Shown: positions 29,106 through 39,213 of the stretch, one piece after another
Position numbering within the stretch: the stretch's first letter is position 1
Layout of the letters: each line of letters starts with the position of its first letter
Assembly (NCBI GenBank): GCA_965224285.1
Contig: OZ245043.1
Location: forward strand, 4,278,001-4,342,000
DNA: 64,000 bases
Source of the DNA: JAJCYK01 sp965224285
GTDB lineage: Bacteria > Bacteroidota > Bacteroidia > Cytophagales > Cyclobacteriaceae
Direction: 5' to 3'
Translations under genes and position numbers: made by a program
The notes under the pieces: model-generated
Database searches by the model: none
What the model was told of the DNA's origin: nothing
What the model saw: only the letters and a program-made list of their open reading frames with translations

Positions 29106-32100
29106 TTACTGGGCCAAACTAAAGCTGACCTGTGTGCCGAACCGGGTAGTGGCACGCTTGAAGGAATTAGTTACTTTAGGTTCGTTGATATTGCGCTCAA
29201 AATATAATTGTACATTGAGCCGATCGTTCACCACATAAGATATAGTGGGACTTAGTTGAAAGTTCAGATTTCCACTGGTGACCGTATTGGACTCTTCTAT
29301 CTTTCTCTGGATAGTTTCGGCATCACCTATACTAAAAGCCAGACGAAAGGTAAGGTCATTTTTTAAAGTAACGGTTTCACCCCCAATCTTCCAGGGAATT
29401 TTAAAGCCTGCCTTTCGATAGCCAATATCCAATACGATATCTTTACGATTCAGCTCTGTTACCTGAGCATTGGATAGTTGCAGTGCCAGGTTGCGTTCCT
29501 TGCGATACTCAACCCGGAAGTCAAGTCTTGACCGGGTACGAAGATTAATTCCAATAAGCGGAGCAAACCGTTCCGTAATAGCCACCTGATTGATCACGTA
29601 GATGGGTACCCATTCTCCATTGTCATTGGCCACTGATGCCAAAGGATAATCTTCCACATCGTTCTCCAGAGTGATAACATCGGTATCCAGGTATTGGCCG
29701 GAATTGGTAAACCCAATCACATCATACGTCGAGGTATAACTGTGGGTTAAATTTACCGAAGAAAACACTTCAGCTAATTTTCCTACTTTTGACAATCCGG
29801 CATAATCCAACCTCCAATTGGGGATTGGTGTTTTTGGGAAGGGAGTGAGGTTTATGCTGGAGGCGTCTTTTCCGGTATAAGCCGCGATAAAGGCGGGAAT
29901 CAATACATCCTGGGACTGATCGCCGTAACTTCCTCCAGGGTTGGAGTTTTCAGATTCCAGACGCTGTCGGATAATGTCGATGTTATTTTCGAACTCCTCA
30001 AAAACGGGATTTGAATTATCTGCACGATTGCTCTCAAACGCAGTGTTGAGGGTGAAAAATGAAATACTGTAGCTTCCGCTTCGCGTTGGATTGAAAGATC
30101 CAATGGTGACCCGGTCGTCATCAAAACGGAAGATCTCATTATAGTTAGCTGATTTCAGCTTACGCATGGTCAGGTCGACTCGCAAATCCCTTATGGGCTC
30201 CACCCTTCCGGTAATATTCAGATCCACAGTACGTGATTGTCCAAATGGCTGAGTGAGAAATGGGCTGGGCGCCAGCCATCCGTTTTCCACAACTTTGTCT
30301 TTGATGGCCAGGCTTTGGCTTCCCAACACAAATGACCATCCGGGAGCATTAAACCCTCGGTCCAGACCCATTAGATGGGCATCGGGTAAAAATCCCGGCA
30401 ATATGGTCCCTTCCCGATTAGTATAGGTGATATTGATCGATCTCAGTGACATCAACGTCCGTAGTACTCCTTTTATAAGCGCCGGTGGAGATTTTAGCTC
30501 GGTGGTATCATTGGCATCGGGGCGGCGAGTCTGGCTGGCCGGTGTGTTAATGTCCTTTAAAAAGGTGATCTTGTTATACAGTTTTACCAGGTCTACCCGG
30601 CTGGTAATATTTCGATTACGGTTATTCTGCACAATATTCCCCAAGGTATCTTTTTGATTGATATTGATCAGGGGGTTAAAAGCCCCGGATGTCCAACTGT
30701 AGTTGATGGTATATCCTACATCAGCATTCAACCAGTCGGTGAAAGGGATTTTATCCAGCGGTAGTCGATAATTCAGCCCGATACTTTGGTCGAAATTCTT
30801 TAACCTGCCCAGATCCTTTAAGTTATCCCACACTTGCTCCCGCTTAACATCAGTATCTAGTTCACCTTCCGGTTCATCCACAATAGCCAGGGCTCTGGCC
30901 GAATAGTCCAGTGATAAGTTTCGGCTGAGGTTCCACCTGAGGTTATAGATGCGGTTGAAGGTGAAACTTTTCTCAAAGTAGGGTTCAATACCATCAATGG
31001 TAAGATTATTATTGGCATCCACTCCCCAGAGCTGGGTCTTGATGAATCGCCGGTCCACATCTGCCCTAAAAGAAAGGTTGCTGGGCACTGGGGAAAAATT
31101 TAGGTCTTTTATCAACTTTAGATAGGGGCTACTTAATGATTCGGAGTTTTCGAAAGGAGCAATAGTCCATTCCTTAGGAGTAAAATTGTAAGCCACAGCG
31201 CCTTTGATGGACCTAAACTGATAGGTTTCGGTCTCATAGCTATGTCTTATTATATCGCTGTAGGCATAGGTGAACGAAAAATTCTCAATATCATAAACAC
31301 GAGACTTGGCCTGAGGATCCGCTTTGAGCTTCCGTACATTGGTGAAGTTCAAACTTCTACGGGTGGTTTTATCCTGGACGATCCGTTCATAGCGGTCCCT
31401 TTCCGTGACGTCATCGATGGAAGCCAGAGAATTCTCCACCGTGATGTCGGGGTCTCTGGGATCAAATCTGGGGGTAATCTTGGTGGTTTGATAACTTACA
31501 AACATGGGAATTTGCAGGTTGAGCTTTTCCGGAAAAAACTTGTCTACGTTGACATTGGCTGAGACATCAAACTCAGTAGCTTCTTCTCTGGTCCTTTGAG
31601 CAATCCGATCCTGAATACTGCCAAATCCGAAAGTACTGTGCCTGACACTGGCATTTACATTGGCCAGATCGGCGAGTTTTAAGTTAAGACTGGCATTGGC
31701 AGCCCAGCCAGCAGTTTGATCAAAGTCGCTGACTCTTAATTCGTTAGCCCATATACACATTGATTTTGCACCACCATCCGGGCTTTCAGGATTACGGATG
31801 CCAAGCATCAGGGCATATACTTTTGACATGTCCGGATTACCTTTTACCCTGATTCGGTGACCATCCACAATTTCAGGCTCCGTTGCGGGAAATGGCAGGC
31901 TTATATCGGCATTCAGGCGATTTCTTCGACTTTTCAATTGGTAAAGAGCATCTATGTCCAGGTCAAACTCATTTTCAAGAGGCCAGATCTCCCGGGGATC
32001 AGCAGAATTGGGGTCACTAAGACGCAGCGGTAACTCTACTTCGTAATAGTTTTCAGTAAAATCTGTACCAATACGAAGGAATGCGGTCATCTCGCCGTCC

Positions 32101-35100
32101 AGGGCGTCATCACTCTCCGCATGTACAAACATTTTGATGCGACCGTAATTAATCAGGTCGAAATTCACATTTTTGAAAACAGCCCTGGCATCCCGGTCAG
32201 GTAGATCTTCTACACAAAGCTCCAGTGATTGTTCGTTTAGACGCCTTTCCAGAGTGGAAGTATTATCCCTATCCCTGCGGAAGCCCGGTGGCACAGAATA
32301 GCCTGGATTTTCTTCTTCGTTCACCACATTAATGGTAAAGCTGGCATCCTGAGTGTCGCGATCTTCAAAAAAACCATCCTCTTCCAGATTTTCGGTAAAC
32401 CTGCGCCATTGGCTGCCTACCAGCTGGAAATCCGCCATTCTGAGTACCACTGGTTCAGTGAAGCCGGTCAGATAAGTGCGTATATACCGGATGGATTTAA
32501 ACCCTTCAATGGCCCCTTGCTTGCGATCAGGCAGTCTTACCGGGATCCTAAACAAATACCAGGTCACCTCATCTCCGTTGATAGTATTGGTAACTTGATC
32601 CTGGATATTTTGATTTCCCACCCGCAGGGCTGCAGGATTTAGGTTGATGGTATATTCATAGTATTCTTCGAGGTCGCTGATGGTATTGTCAATATTCAGA
32701 TCTTCATTATCCGGGAAATTGCTTCCGGAGGGTACAAAGTTCTGATTGACATTAAGGGCAACCGGAGAGTTATTTTCCATGTTGTTGAAGTCTTTGTACC
32801 GCTCCACGATCTGTTGATTTTCCGCGTCTTTTTCCTGCCCCAGAAAATAACTAAAGTCGTCATTGGAGGGATCCGCCAAAATTCTTTGCCTGGCTTGCTG
32901 GTTTAAGCCGGGAGGAAGCTGGCTGATAAAATCGGCATCGTAAAACTGAGGCTCTTCATCAGTTTTGACCCCATCAAGCCCGATGTCCTGATTCTCCCGG
33001 GCTGCAGTACTGTTATCGAAAGCATCGGTGAGGAACTGTTCGGTGGTGGTTCTTCCCCAGATGGTAGTACGGGTGTCCTCCAAAGATCCATCTGGTGGCA
33101 AACCGTTTTCAAAGCCGTGATCGTCGTCAGGAATAATATCCTCAGAGACACTGCCTAAGTTAAAGATCAGCTTACCGGTAACATCTGTGTTATTGGTGGG
33201 ATTGTCTCCCGATAGAATTCTGCCATTGGAACCTCCTATAAATGGGTCCATAAGCCAGAACTCAATGAATTCGATATTGGTTTTATCGAAATCCACATCC
33301 GAGGTGATGGCCCTGGTAATTCCCCCCCAGTTTTGCTCGGGATCAGGCAGGGACCCATCCGGTAGGAGGTCGGTTTGGTAGTTATAGGGCCCTCTTTCAG
33401 AAGGGAAATAGGCGATATCAAAAATTGGTAAATTGATATTGATCTGCTGGCGGTCTTGTTCAGTGAATATCTCCTGTGGTATGATCTGTCGCGAATAATG
33501 ATTTTCAGTATCAATATTGTCCGGAGTATTGTTGTCATTGTTGCGATAGAAAACATTGTCTACGATATACCAGGCGATCTTAGCTCGCTTAAACCCGGAG
33601 GACAGATCGGTGGCAGATGGAACTCCAAACCGCATATCGTCAGTCTCAGGTGTGGCTGCCAATTGCCAACTGATCACATTCCCCAGGTTAAAAGGAGTGA
33701 CCGCGGCTTCAAAATCATCTATATAAGCCAGATCCTCACCTCCATTGCGATTTGAAGTGCCAGGGACCAATTGAGCGAATTCCGCATTGAAAGCTACTGA
33801 GGAGGGCTCCTTGGTTTGTATGAAGGGCAGGGCGTCCACCATTTTAGTAAGCAACCTGGATTCCTTGCGATAGTTGAAATCCAACCCCCATTTTAAATTT
33901 CGGGTGGGCTCGCTGCCCACACTCACCCTGGTGATCAGGGGTCGCTCATTCAGGTAAAGTAAGGTACCACCCAAGTTGACCTCCTCATTAAACCGATAAT
34001 CTAATCGGGTGCCCAATAAGCTTCTGGTTTGAAAATTGAAGAGGTCCGCTTTTTCATAATTGATACGGATCTGTTTGCCGGAAATTAAGATCCCTTCATC
34101 AATTATGATCACCTTGCCCAGGTTATAGTCCACCCTGTAATGCACCCCTTCAGTGAGAATGGTATTGCCAGCGGTTACAGTCACTGAGTTTTCCGCGATA
34201 TTGATTCCCGGCAGCACAATTTCGTTACTGGAGCCTGCCAGGAATTGCCCTTTTATAAAGAACTTATTCTTTAAAGCATTCTGTTGAGCATCGTTCCGGG
34301 TGCTTTCATACAACTGTTGAAAAACAAACCGATCCTTGAGGTTCTGTTCATTCTCTGTGAATAGGGCCTCCAGATCACTGCCAAATGGTTCCAGGACCGG
34401 GAATATGATATTGCCGGTTTCAGTCAATATGGTAAGCCCTTCCACGAAATCAAAGTTACCGTCGGGCTGAGGGTCGTTGTTGGGATTTAATTGATCTAAA
34501 CCGAAAAGCTCTACCAAGGGAATATTTTGGGTATTCACTCCCTGGTGAAGGCTGGGGTTATCCTGTCCAGTGATATCGTCCCGATAAATAATTCTCAACT
34601 GGAAGCCATCCTGAGATATCTGATTGGCATTTAGATTATAGATGTTCTTCATCATTAGGTCCCAGGTATTGGCAGTGGTGTTTATCTTGCTGGGCCTCAA
34701 TAATTTTAAGAAGATCACCTCGTCTTCCGGACGATTGGCATAGTCATCGGTGAGTTCTCCTACCCGGTAATTCTGCCCGTTAAAGTTGTACTCATAGGCC
34801 ACCGCCAGAACTTCATCATTTTGCAGTTTCCTGAACAGGCTGATGTATCCAAGCTGTCGGTTGATGGTATATTCACGGTCACTTAGTTTCCGGGCCCCCT
34901 TTATCACTTCAAAGTCAGTAGATTTAACCAGTCCTAAACTGGTCAACTGATCACTGACCTGATTGGCATCCCGGAACCCGGGGTCGGATATTGCTTCCAG
35001 CAGATCATTGGCGTCGTTATCGGTAGGTGAATTGGGGTCGCCATTGGCGGCTATGTCAGGCCGGGCAATGACTTCACCTTCTGCCAAGTCCATGAAGGCA

Positions 35101-36215
35101 GCAAAGTTTCTCAGGGTTTCAGTGTCATTGTTGCGGTTAAGGATATACACTTCTACCCGGGTTACATTTACTCTGGAGATAATCTGAGGCAGAGAGCTCA
35201 ACCACCGATTATAATTTTCCCTGAAAAAATGACCTAAAAAGAAATGACGGTTTTCGTCGTAATCCGCGGCGGCAATTTCAAACTCACGTGCCTGGGATCC
35301 TCCCTCTATGGTTATGGCATCACTGCTGCCCCGTTGGGTGGAGAAGACTCCCGCAACGAATAATTTACCGAATTGTAGTTCCGTTTTTACCCCGAAAAGG
35401 TTCTGTGAGCCCCGAATCAAGCTATTATTTATACCCATACTCACATTCCCTATCTCGATTTTCTTAATAATGTCCTCTTCAAAACCGGTATATTCCACTC
35501 GAAGGTCATTTTCGAAATCAAAGGAGGTATTATTGTCAAAATTGGCAGTTACCCGGAGCTTTTCACCTACTTGCCCGATTACATTCATTCCAATCCGTTG
35601 CTCAAAATCAAAAGTGCCTTGCTTTTGTCGACGGATGGGAATTGACTGGTTGAATATCCTCTCTGATCTGAATCCGAAATCAAGTGTAACCGAGCCGTTT
35701 GGTTGAATATCCACAAAGCTGCCCCCAAAAATACGATCAAATACCGGGCTGATAGGAATTTTTGGGATGAGCCGGCGACCGCTAATTGCACTCTCCCCAT
35801 CCAGTTCTGCAGCCTTGGCGCGCCAGTAATCCCTGACTATTTTCCTTTCATATAATCTGGAGTATTCCTCAAAGCTCATTACTGTAGGAGGGCGATAGTC
35901 CAGGCCATTCATACGCTCATAGATGGTGTAATTTCGTCCGGTATCCACTTCAATCTCCATATCCAGCCCAAAGGGCTCCGCATCTAATAAAGGGCTGTGT
36001 TCGACATTCCCGGAGAAAGGGTCTCCCAGGCGATCCTGGGGGTCATAGGTGGGTTGCCGGGAGGGCTCATAAGGCAAATCGGTGGTGTCTCCAGGAATCG
36101 GATTGGTGGCCCCCTGAAAAGGGGCAGCGATGGTAATAGGGGTGTCGAACATCCCGGCCATCAGCAGGAAGGTCCACAGGACCAGGAGTTGAAGCTTGTC
36201 GGTACTTGGCTGCAA
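29106..36215 (-). CDS. sprA: Type IX secretion translocon SprA
   Basis: SprA (Sov) is the giant outer-membrane pore of the type IX secretion system, a 36-strand single-chain barrel opened laterally and capped by PorV and a plug. At 2369 residues it has the expected size. It starts with a signal peptide, then repeated SprA blocks that include the cell-surface signature NRNGGEDLAYIDDFEAA, long loops rich in Asp/Asn, and a C terminus ending in strand TRFGTQVSFSLAQ. The gene lies 6 bp after ruvA. With porU and porV in the same window it gives protein secretion and probably gliding potential, although gliding genes were not seen here. Confidence 0.95.
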   Translation of the reverse strand: MQPSTDKLQLLVLWTFLLMAGMFDTPITIAAPFQGATNPIPGDTTDLPYEPSRQPTYDPQDRLGDPFSGNVEHSPLLDAEPFGLDMEIEVDTGRNYTIYERMNGLDYRPPTVMSFEEYSRLYERKIVRDYWRAKAAELDGESAISGRRLIPKIPISPVFDRIFGGSFVDIQPNGSVTLDFGFRSERIFNQSIPIRRQKQGTFDFEQRIGMNVIGQVGEKLRVTANFDNNTSFDFENDLRVEYTGFEEDIIKKIEIGNVSMGINNSLIRGSQNLFGVKTELQFGKLFVAGVFSTQRGSSDAITIEGGSQAREFEIAAADYDENRHFFLGHFFRENYNRWLSSLPQIISRVNVTRVEVYILNRNNDTETLRNFAAFMDLAEGEVIARPDIAANGDPNSPTDNDANDLLEAISDPGFRDANQVSDQLTSLGLVKSTDFEVIKGARKLSDREYTINRQLGYISLFRKLQNDEVLAVAYEYNFNGQNYRVGELTDDYANRPEDEVIFLKLLRPSKINTTANTWDLMMKNIYNLNANQISQDGFQLRIIYRDDITGQDNPSLHQGVNTQNIPLVELFGLDQLNPNNDPQPDGNFDFVEGLTILTETGNIIFPVLEPFGSDLEALFTENEQNLKDRFVFQQLYESTRNDAQQNALKNKFFIKGQFLAGSSNEIVLPGINIAENSVTVTAGNTILTEGVHYRVDYNLGKVIIIDEGILISGKQIRINYEKADLFNFQTRSLLGTRLDYRFNEEVNLGGTLLYLNERPLITRVSVGSEPTRNLKWGLDFNYRKESRLLTKMVDALPFIQTKEPSSVAFNAEFAQLVPGTSNRNGGEDLAYIDDFEAAVTPFNLGNVISWQLAATPETDDMRFGVPSATDLSSGFKRAKIAWYIVDNVFYRNNDNNTPDNIDTENHYSRQIIPQEIFTEQDRQQININLPIFDIAYFPSERGPYNYQTDLLPDGSLPDPEQNWGGITRAITSDVDFDKTNIEFIEFWLMDPFIGGSNGRILSGDNPTNNTDVTGKLIFNLGSVSEDIIPDDDHGFENGLPPDGSLEDTRTTIWGRTTTEQFLTDAFDNSTAARENQDIGLDGVKTDEEPQFYDADFISQLPPGLNQQARQRILADPSNDDFSYFLGQEKDAENQQIVERYKDFNNMENNSPVALNVNQNFVPSGSNFPDNEDLNIDNTISDLEEYYEYTINLNPAALRVGNQNIQDQVTNTINGDEVTWYLFRIPVRLPDRKQGAIEGFKSIRYIRTYLTGFTEPVVLRMADFQLVGSQWRRFTENLEEDGFFEDRDTQDASFTINVVNEEENPGYSVPPGFRRDRDNTSTLERRLNEQSLELCVEDLPDRDARAVFKNVNFDLINYGRIKMFVHAESDDALDGEMTAFLRIGTDFTENYYEVELPLRLSDPNSADPREIWPLENEFDLDIDALYQLKSRRNRLNADISLPFPATEPEIVDGHRIRVKGNPDMSKVYALMLGIRNPESPDGGAKSMCIWANELRVSDFDQTAGWAANASLNLKLADLANVNASVRHSTFGFGSIQDRIAQRTREEATEFDVSANVNVDKFFPEKLNLQIPMFVSYQTTKITPRFDPRDPDITVENSLASIDDVTERDRYERIVQDKTTRRSLNFTNVRKLKADPQAKSRVYDIENFSFTYAYSDIIRHSYETETYQFRSIKGAVAYNFTPKEWTIAPFENSESLSSPYLKLIKDLNFSPVPSNLSFRADVDRRFIKTQLWGVDANNNLTIDGIEPYFEKSFTFNRIYNLRWNLSRNLSLDYSARALAIVDEPEGELDTDVKREQVWDNLKDLGRLKNFDQSIGLNYRLPLDKIPFTDWLNADVGYTINYSWTSGAFNPLININQKDTLGNIVQNNRNRNITSRVDLVKLYNKITFLKDINTPASQTRRPDANDTTELKSPPALIKGVLRTLMSLRSINITYTNREGTILPGFLPDAHLMGLDRGFNAPGWSFVLGSQSLAIKDKVVENGWLAPSPFLTQPFGQSRTVDLNITGRVEPIRDLRVDLTMRKLKSANYNEIFRFDDDRVTIGSFNPTRSGSYSISFFTLNTAFESNRADNSNPVFEEFENNIDIIRQRLESENSNPGGSYGDQSQDVLIPAFIAAYTGKDASSINLTPFPKTPIPNWRLDYAGLSKVGKLAEVFSSVNLTHSYTSTYDVIGFTNSGQYLDTDVITLENDVEDYPLASVANDNGEWVPIYVINQVAITERFAPLIGINLRTRSRLDFRVEYRKERNLALQLSNAQVTELNRKDIVLDIGYRKAGFKIPWKIGGETVTLKNDLTFRLAFSIGDAETIQRKIEESNTVTSGNLNFQLSPTISYVVNDRLNVQLYFERNINEPKVTNSFKRATTRFGTQVSFSLAQ

Positions 36216-36221
36216 TGCTTT

Positions 36222-36815
36222 TTAGGAAGATTTGAGAACCCGTTTTATTAGCTCTTCCACAGTTATATCCTTTTCGGCATTTCTAAGGTTATCAACGATA
36301 GCCTTTTCAGCTACTTTCTTGTTAATTCCAAGGGTGACTAAGGCGGATAACGCTTCGTTTTGAATGCTATTGTGCGAAATTGGGTAATTCTGGACTATTT
36401 TACCTGCCAATTCGACTTTTTTCAACTTATCTTTTAATTCCAGGATTATTCGTTGAGCAGTTTTGGCTCCGACCCCCTTAACACCCTGGATGATCGACAC
36501 ATTATCGGTGAGGATGGCATGCTGAAATTCTTCCGGGGATAATGAGGATAATATCATGATCCCGGTAGCAGGGCCAACCCCGGAAATCGAGATGAGCGCC
36601 CTGAATAATTGTTTCTCCTGAAGTTCAAAAAAACCATAAAGCGTATGAGAATCTTCCTTAATGTGACTATGGGTGAACAACTTCACTCGGGACAGCTCCT
36701 TTATGGCGGAATAGGTGGCCAAAGTGATCTTTAACTCATACCCGATCCCACCAACATCCACTACCACAAACGCTGGTTCCTTTTGCACCAGTGATCCTTC
36801 AACGTATGCGTACAT
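36222..36815 (-). CDS. ruvA: Holliday junction branch migration protein RuvA
   Basis: RuvA binds Holliday junctions and loads the RuvB helicase. The 197 residues show the three usual domains: an N-terminal OB fold (MYAYVEGSLVQKEPAFVVVDVGGIGYELKI), two helix-hairpin-helix motifs (LISISGVGPATG and IQGVKGVGAKTAQRIILELKDKL), and a C-terminal RuvB-interacting helical domain. It sits between maeB (35 bp upstream) and sprA (6 bp downstream), a gene order seen in many Bacteroidota. Confidence 0.96.
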   Translation of the reverse strand: MYAYVEGSLVQKEPAFVVVDVGGIGYELKITLATYSAIKELSRVKLFTHSHIKEDSHTLYGFFELQEKQLFRALISISGVGPATGIMILSSLSPEEFQHAILTDNVSIIQGVKGVGAKTAQRIILELKDKLKKVELAGKIVQNYPISHNSIQNEALSALVTLGINKKVAEKAIVDNLRNAEKDITVEELIKRVLKSS

Positions 36816-36850
36816 AGACTATGGAATTTTGATCTTAAAAGTACAAAAAA

Positions 36851-39133
36851 TCATACAGCTAAAGCCAGATGTTTATTGATTTGGGCCTCCACCACCGCTA
36901 TTGAAACCATATTCACAATTTCCCGAACCGAACTACCTAATTGCAGCACGTGTACCGGTTTGTTCATTCCCATTAATATGGGACCGATCGCTTCAGCGCC
37001 TCCGATTTCCATTAATAATTTATAGGCTATATTACCAGAATCCAGATCGGGAAAAATCAGGGTGTTGGCACCATCTTTCGCCAATGCGCTAAAAGGATAA
37101 TTGGATTGTTGGATCTCCGTATTCAAGGCGATATTGGCTTGTATGTCCCCTTCAATAATTAGATCTGGGAATTTCTCTTTGGCAAGCATGGCCGCGGCGG
37201 CAGCTTTAGTAGGTACTGCACCCTTGCTGGATCCGAAATTGGAATACGACAATACCGCGATACGAGGCTCGATATTGAAAAATCGTACTGCATTGGCGGT
37301 CAACCCTATAATATCCACTAACGCCTCAGCATCCGGGCTTACGTTCACGGTAGTATCAGCGAAGAAGAAAGTGTCCTTCTTATTGGAAATGACATACATT
37401 CCAGCCACCTTACTAACTTCAGGCTTGGTGCCTATTACTTGGAGTGCTGGTATAATGGTTTTAGGGTAATCCTTGGTAAGACCAGATATTAAAGCATCGG
37501 CCTCACCCTGTTCTACCATCATGGCTCCGAAGTAATTGCGATCACGCATCAATTTTTTCCCTTCGTAAAACGTTAATCCTTTGCGCTTTCGCTTTTCATA
37601 CAGGACTCTACCGTATTCTTCGGTGCGGGATTCCTCCAGGGAGGTATCGATGATGGTGCTGTCCCCAATTTCCAGATTATGTTCCTCAGTGAGTTGCTGT
37701 ATCTGCTGCTTATTTCCCAAAAGAATAGGAGTGCCTATTCCTTCCTGCAATATGATTTCGGCAGCTTTTAATATCTTGTAATTATCCGCTTCGGCAAAAA
37801 CCACCCTTTGTGGATCTTTCTTAGCACGGCTCATGACCTGGCTGGCCAGTTTATGGTGGATACCTATTCGTCTTTCCAAGTCTAGGTGGTACTGGGACCA
37901 ATCTTCAATTTGAATCCTGCTCACCCCGCTTTTTATAGCCGCCTTGGCTACCGCCGGAGCAATAGCGGTGATCAAGCGGGGATCCAAAGGCTTAGGTATA
38001 AGGTAGTTTCTGCCAAATGTAAGTGAACGACCGCCATACGCCTGGCTCACCATATCAGGAACCGGCTCTTGTGCCAATTCGGTTAAAGCATGTACTGCAG
38101 CCAGTTTCATTTCTTCATTGATCGCGGTGGCCCTAACATCCAGGGCTCCCCGGAAGATATAAGGGAAGCCCAGGACATTATTAACCTGATTGGGATGGTC
38201 AGACCTGCCGGTGGCCATCACGATATCTTCTCTTGCGGCGATGGCATCTTCATAAGGGATCTCAGGATCCGGATTGGCCAGAGCAAACACAATAGGATCT
38301 TTGGCCATGGTTTTAAGTGCTTCCGGTAGAAGGACATTGCCCTTGGAAAGACCCAAAAACATATCTGCGTCTACTATGGCTTCATCAAGGGTTTCCAAAT
38401 CAGTGTCAGCGGCGAACTGAGACTTTACCTCATCCAGATCAGTTCGACCTTTACGAAGTACGCCTTTACTGTCCAGCATGATGATATTTTCTTTCTTAGC
38501 GCCCAGTAGCAAATAGAGCTTAGTACAGGCAATGGCTGAGGCCCCGGCACCATTCACCACAATTTTTATTTTATCAATTTTCTTCTCGACCAGATCTAAG
38601 GCGCTCAACAAAGCAGCCGCAGATATTATGGCAGTCCCATGCTGATCGTCGTGCATTACCGGAATATTCATTTGTTCCTTTAAACTTTCTTCTATCTCAA
38701 AACTTTCCGGTGCCTTAATATCCTCCAGGTTGATACCGCCGAAAGTAGGCTCTAAGGCCTTTACGATCTGGATGAATTTTTGTGGATCTGTTTCATCGAT
38801 TTCAATATCAAAGACATCAATACCTGCGAATTTTTTGAATAGCACTCCTTTCCCTTCCATCACAGGTTTGGAGGCGCCTGCTCCTATATCTCCCAAGCCC
38901 AGAACAGCCGTGCCATTGGAAATCACCCCCACCAGATTACCCTTGGTGGTATATCGGTAAATGTCCTCTGGGTTCTCGGCGATTTCCAAACAGGGTTCTG
39001 CCACCCCGGGAGAATAAGCCAGGGCCAGATCCAGCTGCGTACTGAGCATTTTGGTAGGTACCACTTCAATTTTTCCCGGTTGTCCCTGCTGATGGTAATC
39101 CAGGGCGTCCTGTTTTCTGATCTTTATGGCCAT
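36851..39133 (-). CDS. maeB: NADP-dependent malic enzyme with phosphotransacetylase-like domain
   Basis: Decarboxylates malate to pyruvate with NADP reduction. The 760 residues fuse a malic enzyme (about 1-430, with YSPGVAEPCLEI, the metal segment HDDQHGTA and the NADP fold VVNGAGASAIACT) to a C-terminal domain homologous to phosphate acetyltransferase (about 435-760). In characterised MaeB proteins this second domain is regulatory, binding acetyl-CoA, and not a working transferase. It heads the maeB-ruvA-sprA-gcvH-vanZ minus-strand run. No clear promoter was found in the 80 bp upstream. Confidence 0.94.
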   Translation of the reverse strand: MAIKIRKQDALDYHQQGQPGKIEVVPTKMLSTQLDLALAYSPGVAEPCLEIAENPEDIYRYTTKGNLVGVISNGTAVLGLGDIGAGASKPVMEGKGVLFKKFAGIDVFDIEIDETDPQKFIQIVKALEPTFGGINLEDIKAPESFEIEESLKEQMNIPVMHDDQHGTAIISAAALLSALDLVEKKIDKIKIVVNGAGASAIACTKLYLLLGAKKENIIMLDSKGVLRKGRTDLDEVKSQFAADTDLETLDEAIVDADMFLGLSKGNVLLPEALKTMAKDPIVFALANPDPEIPYEDAIAAREDIVMATGRSDHPNQVNNVLGFPYIFRGALDVRATAINEEMKLAAVHALTELAQEPVPDMVSQAYGGRSLTFGRNYLIPKPLDPRLITAIAPAVAKAAIKSGVSRIQIEDWSQYHLDLERRIGIHHKLASQVMSRAKKDPQRVVFAEADNYKILKAAEIILQEGIGTPILLGNKQQIQQLTEEHNLEIGDSTIIDTSLEESRTEEYGRVLYEKRKRKGLTFYEGKKLMRDRNYFGAMMVEQGEADALISGLTKDYPKTIIPALQVIGTKPEVSKVAGMYVISNKKDTFFFADTTVNVSPDAEALVDIIGLTANAVRFFNIEPRIAVLSYSNFGSSKGAVPTKAAAAAMLAKEKFPDLIIEGDIQANIALNTEIQQSNYPFSALAKDGANTLIFPDLDSGNIAYKLLMEIGGAEAIGPILMGMNKPVHVLQLGSSVREIVNMVSIAVVEAQINKHLALAV

Positions 39134-39213
39134 TAGTTCTTCTGGTTTGTCTAAAGGTGATTGTAGTTATGATAGGGGAAATTCAAAAAAAATCCTTCTC
39201 TAAAGTCTTTTTA

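Noticed and set aside
30427..35706. Plus-strand frames of 60-130 codons across sprA.
   Set aside because: All lie antisense to a single uninterrupted, clearly recognisable 2369-residue gene.
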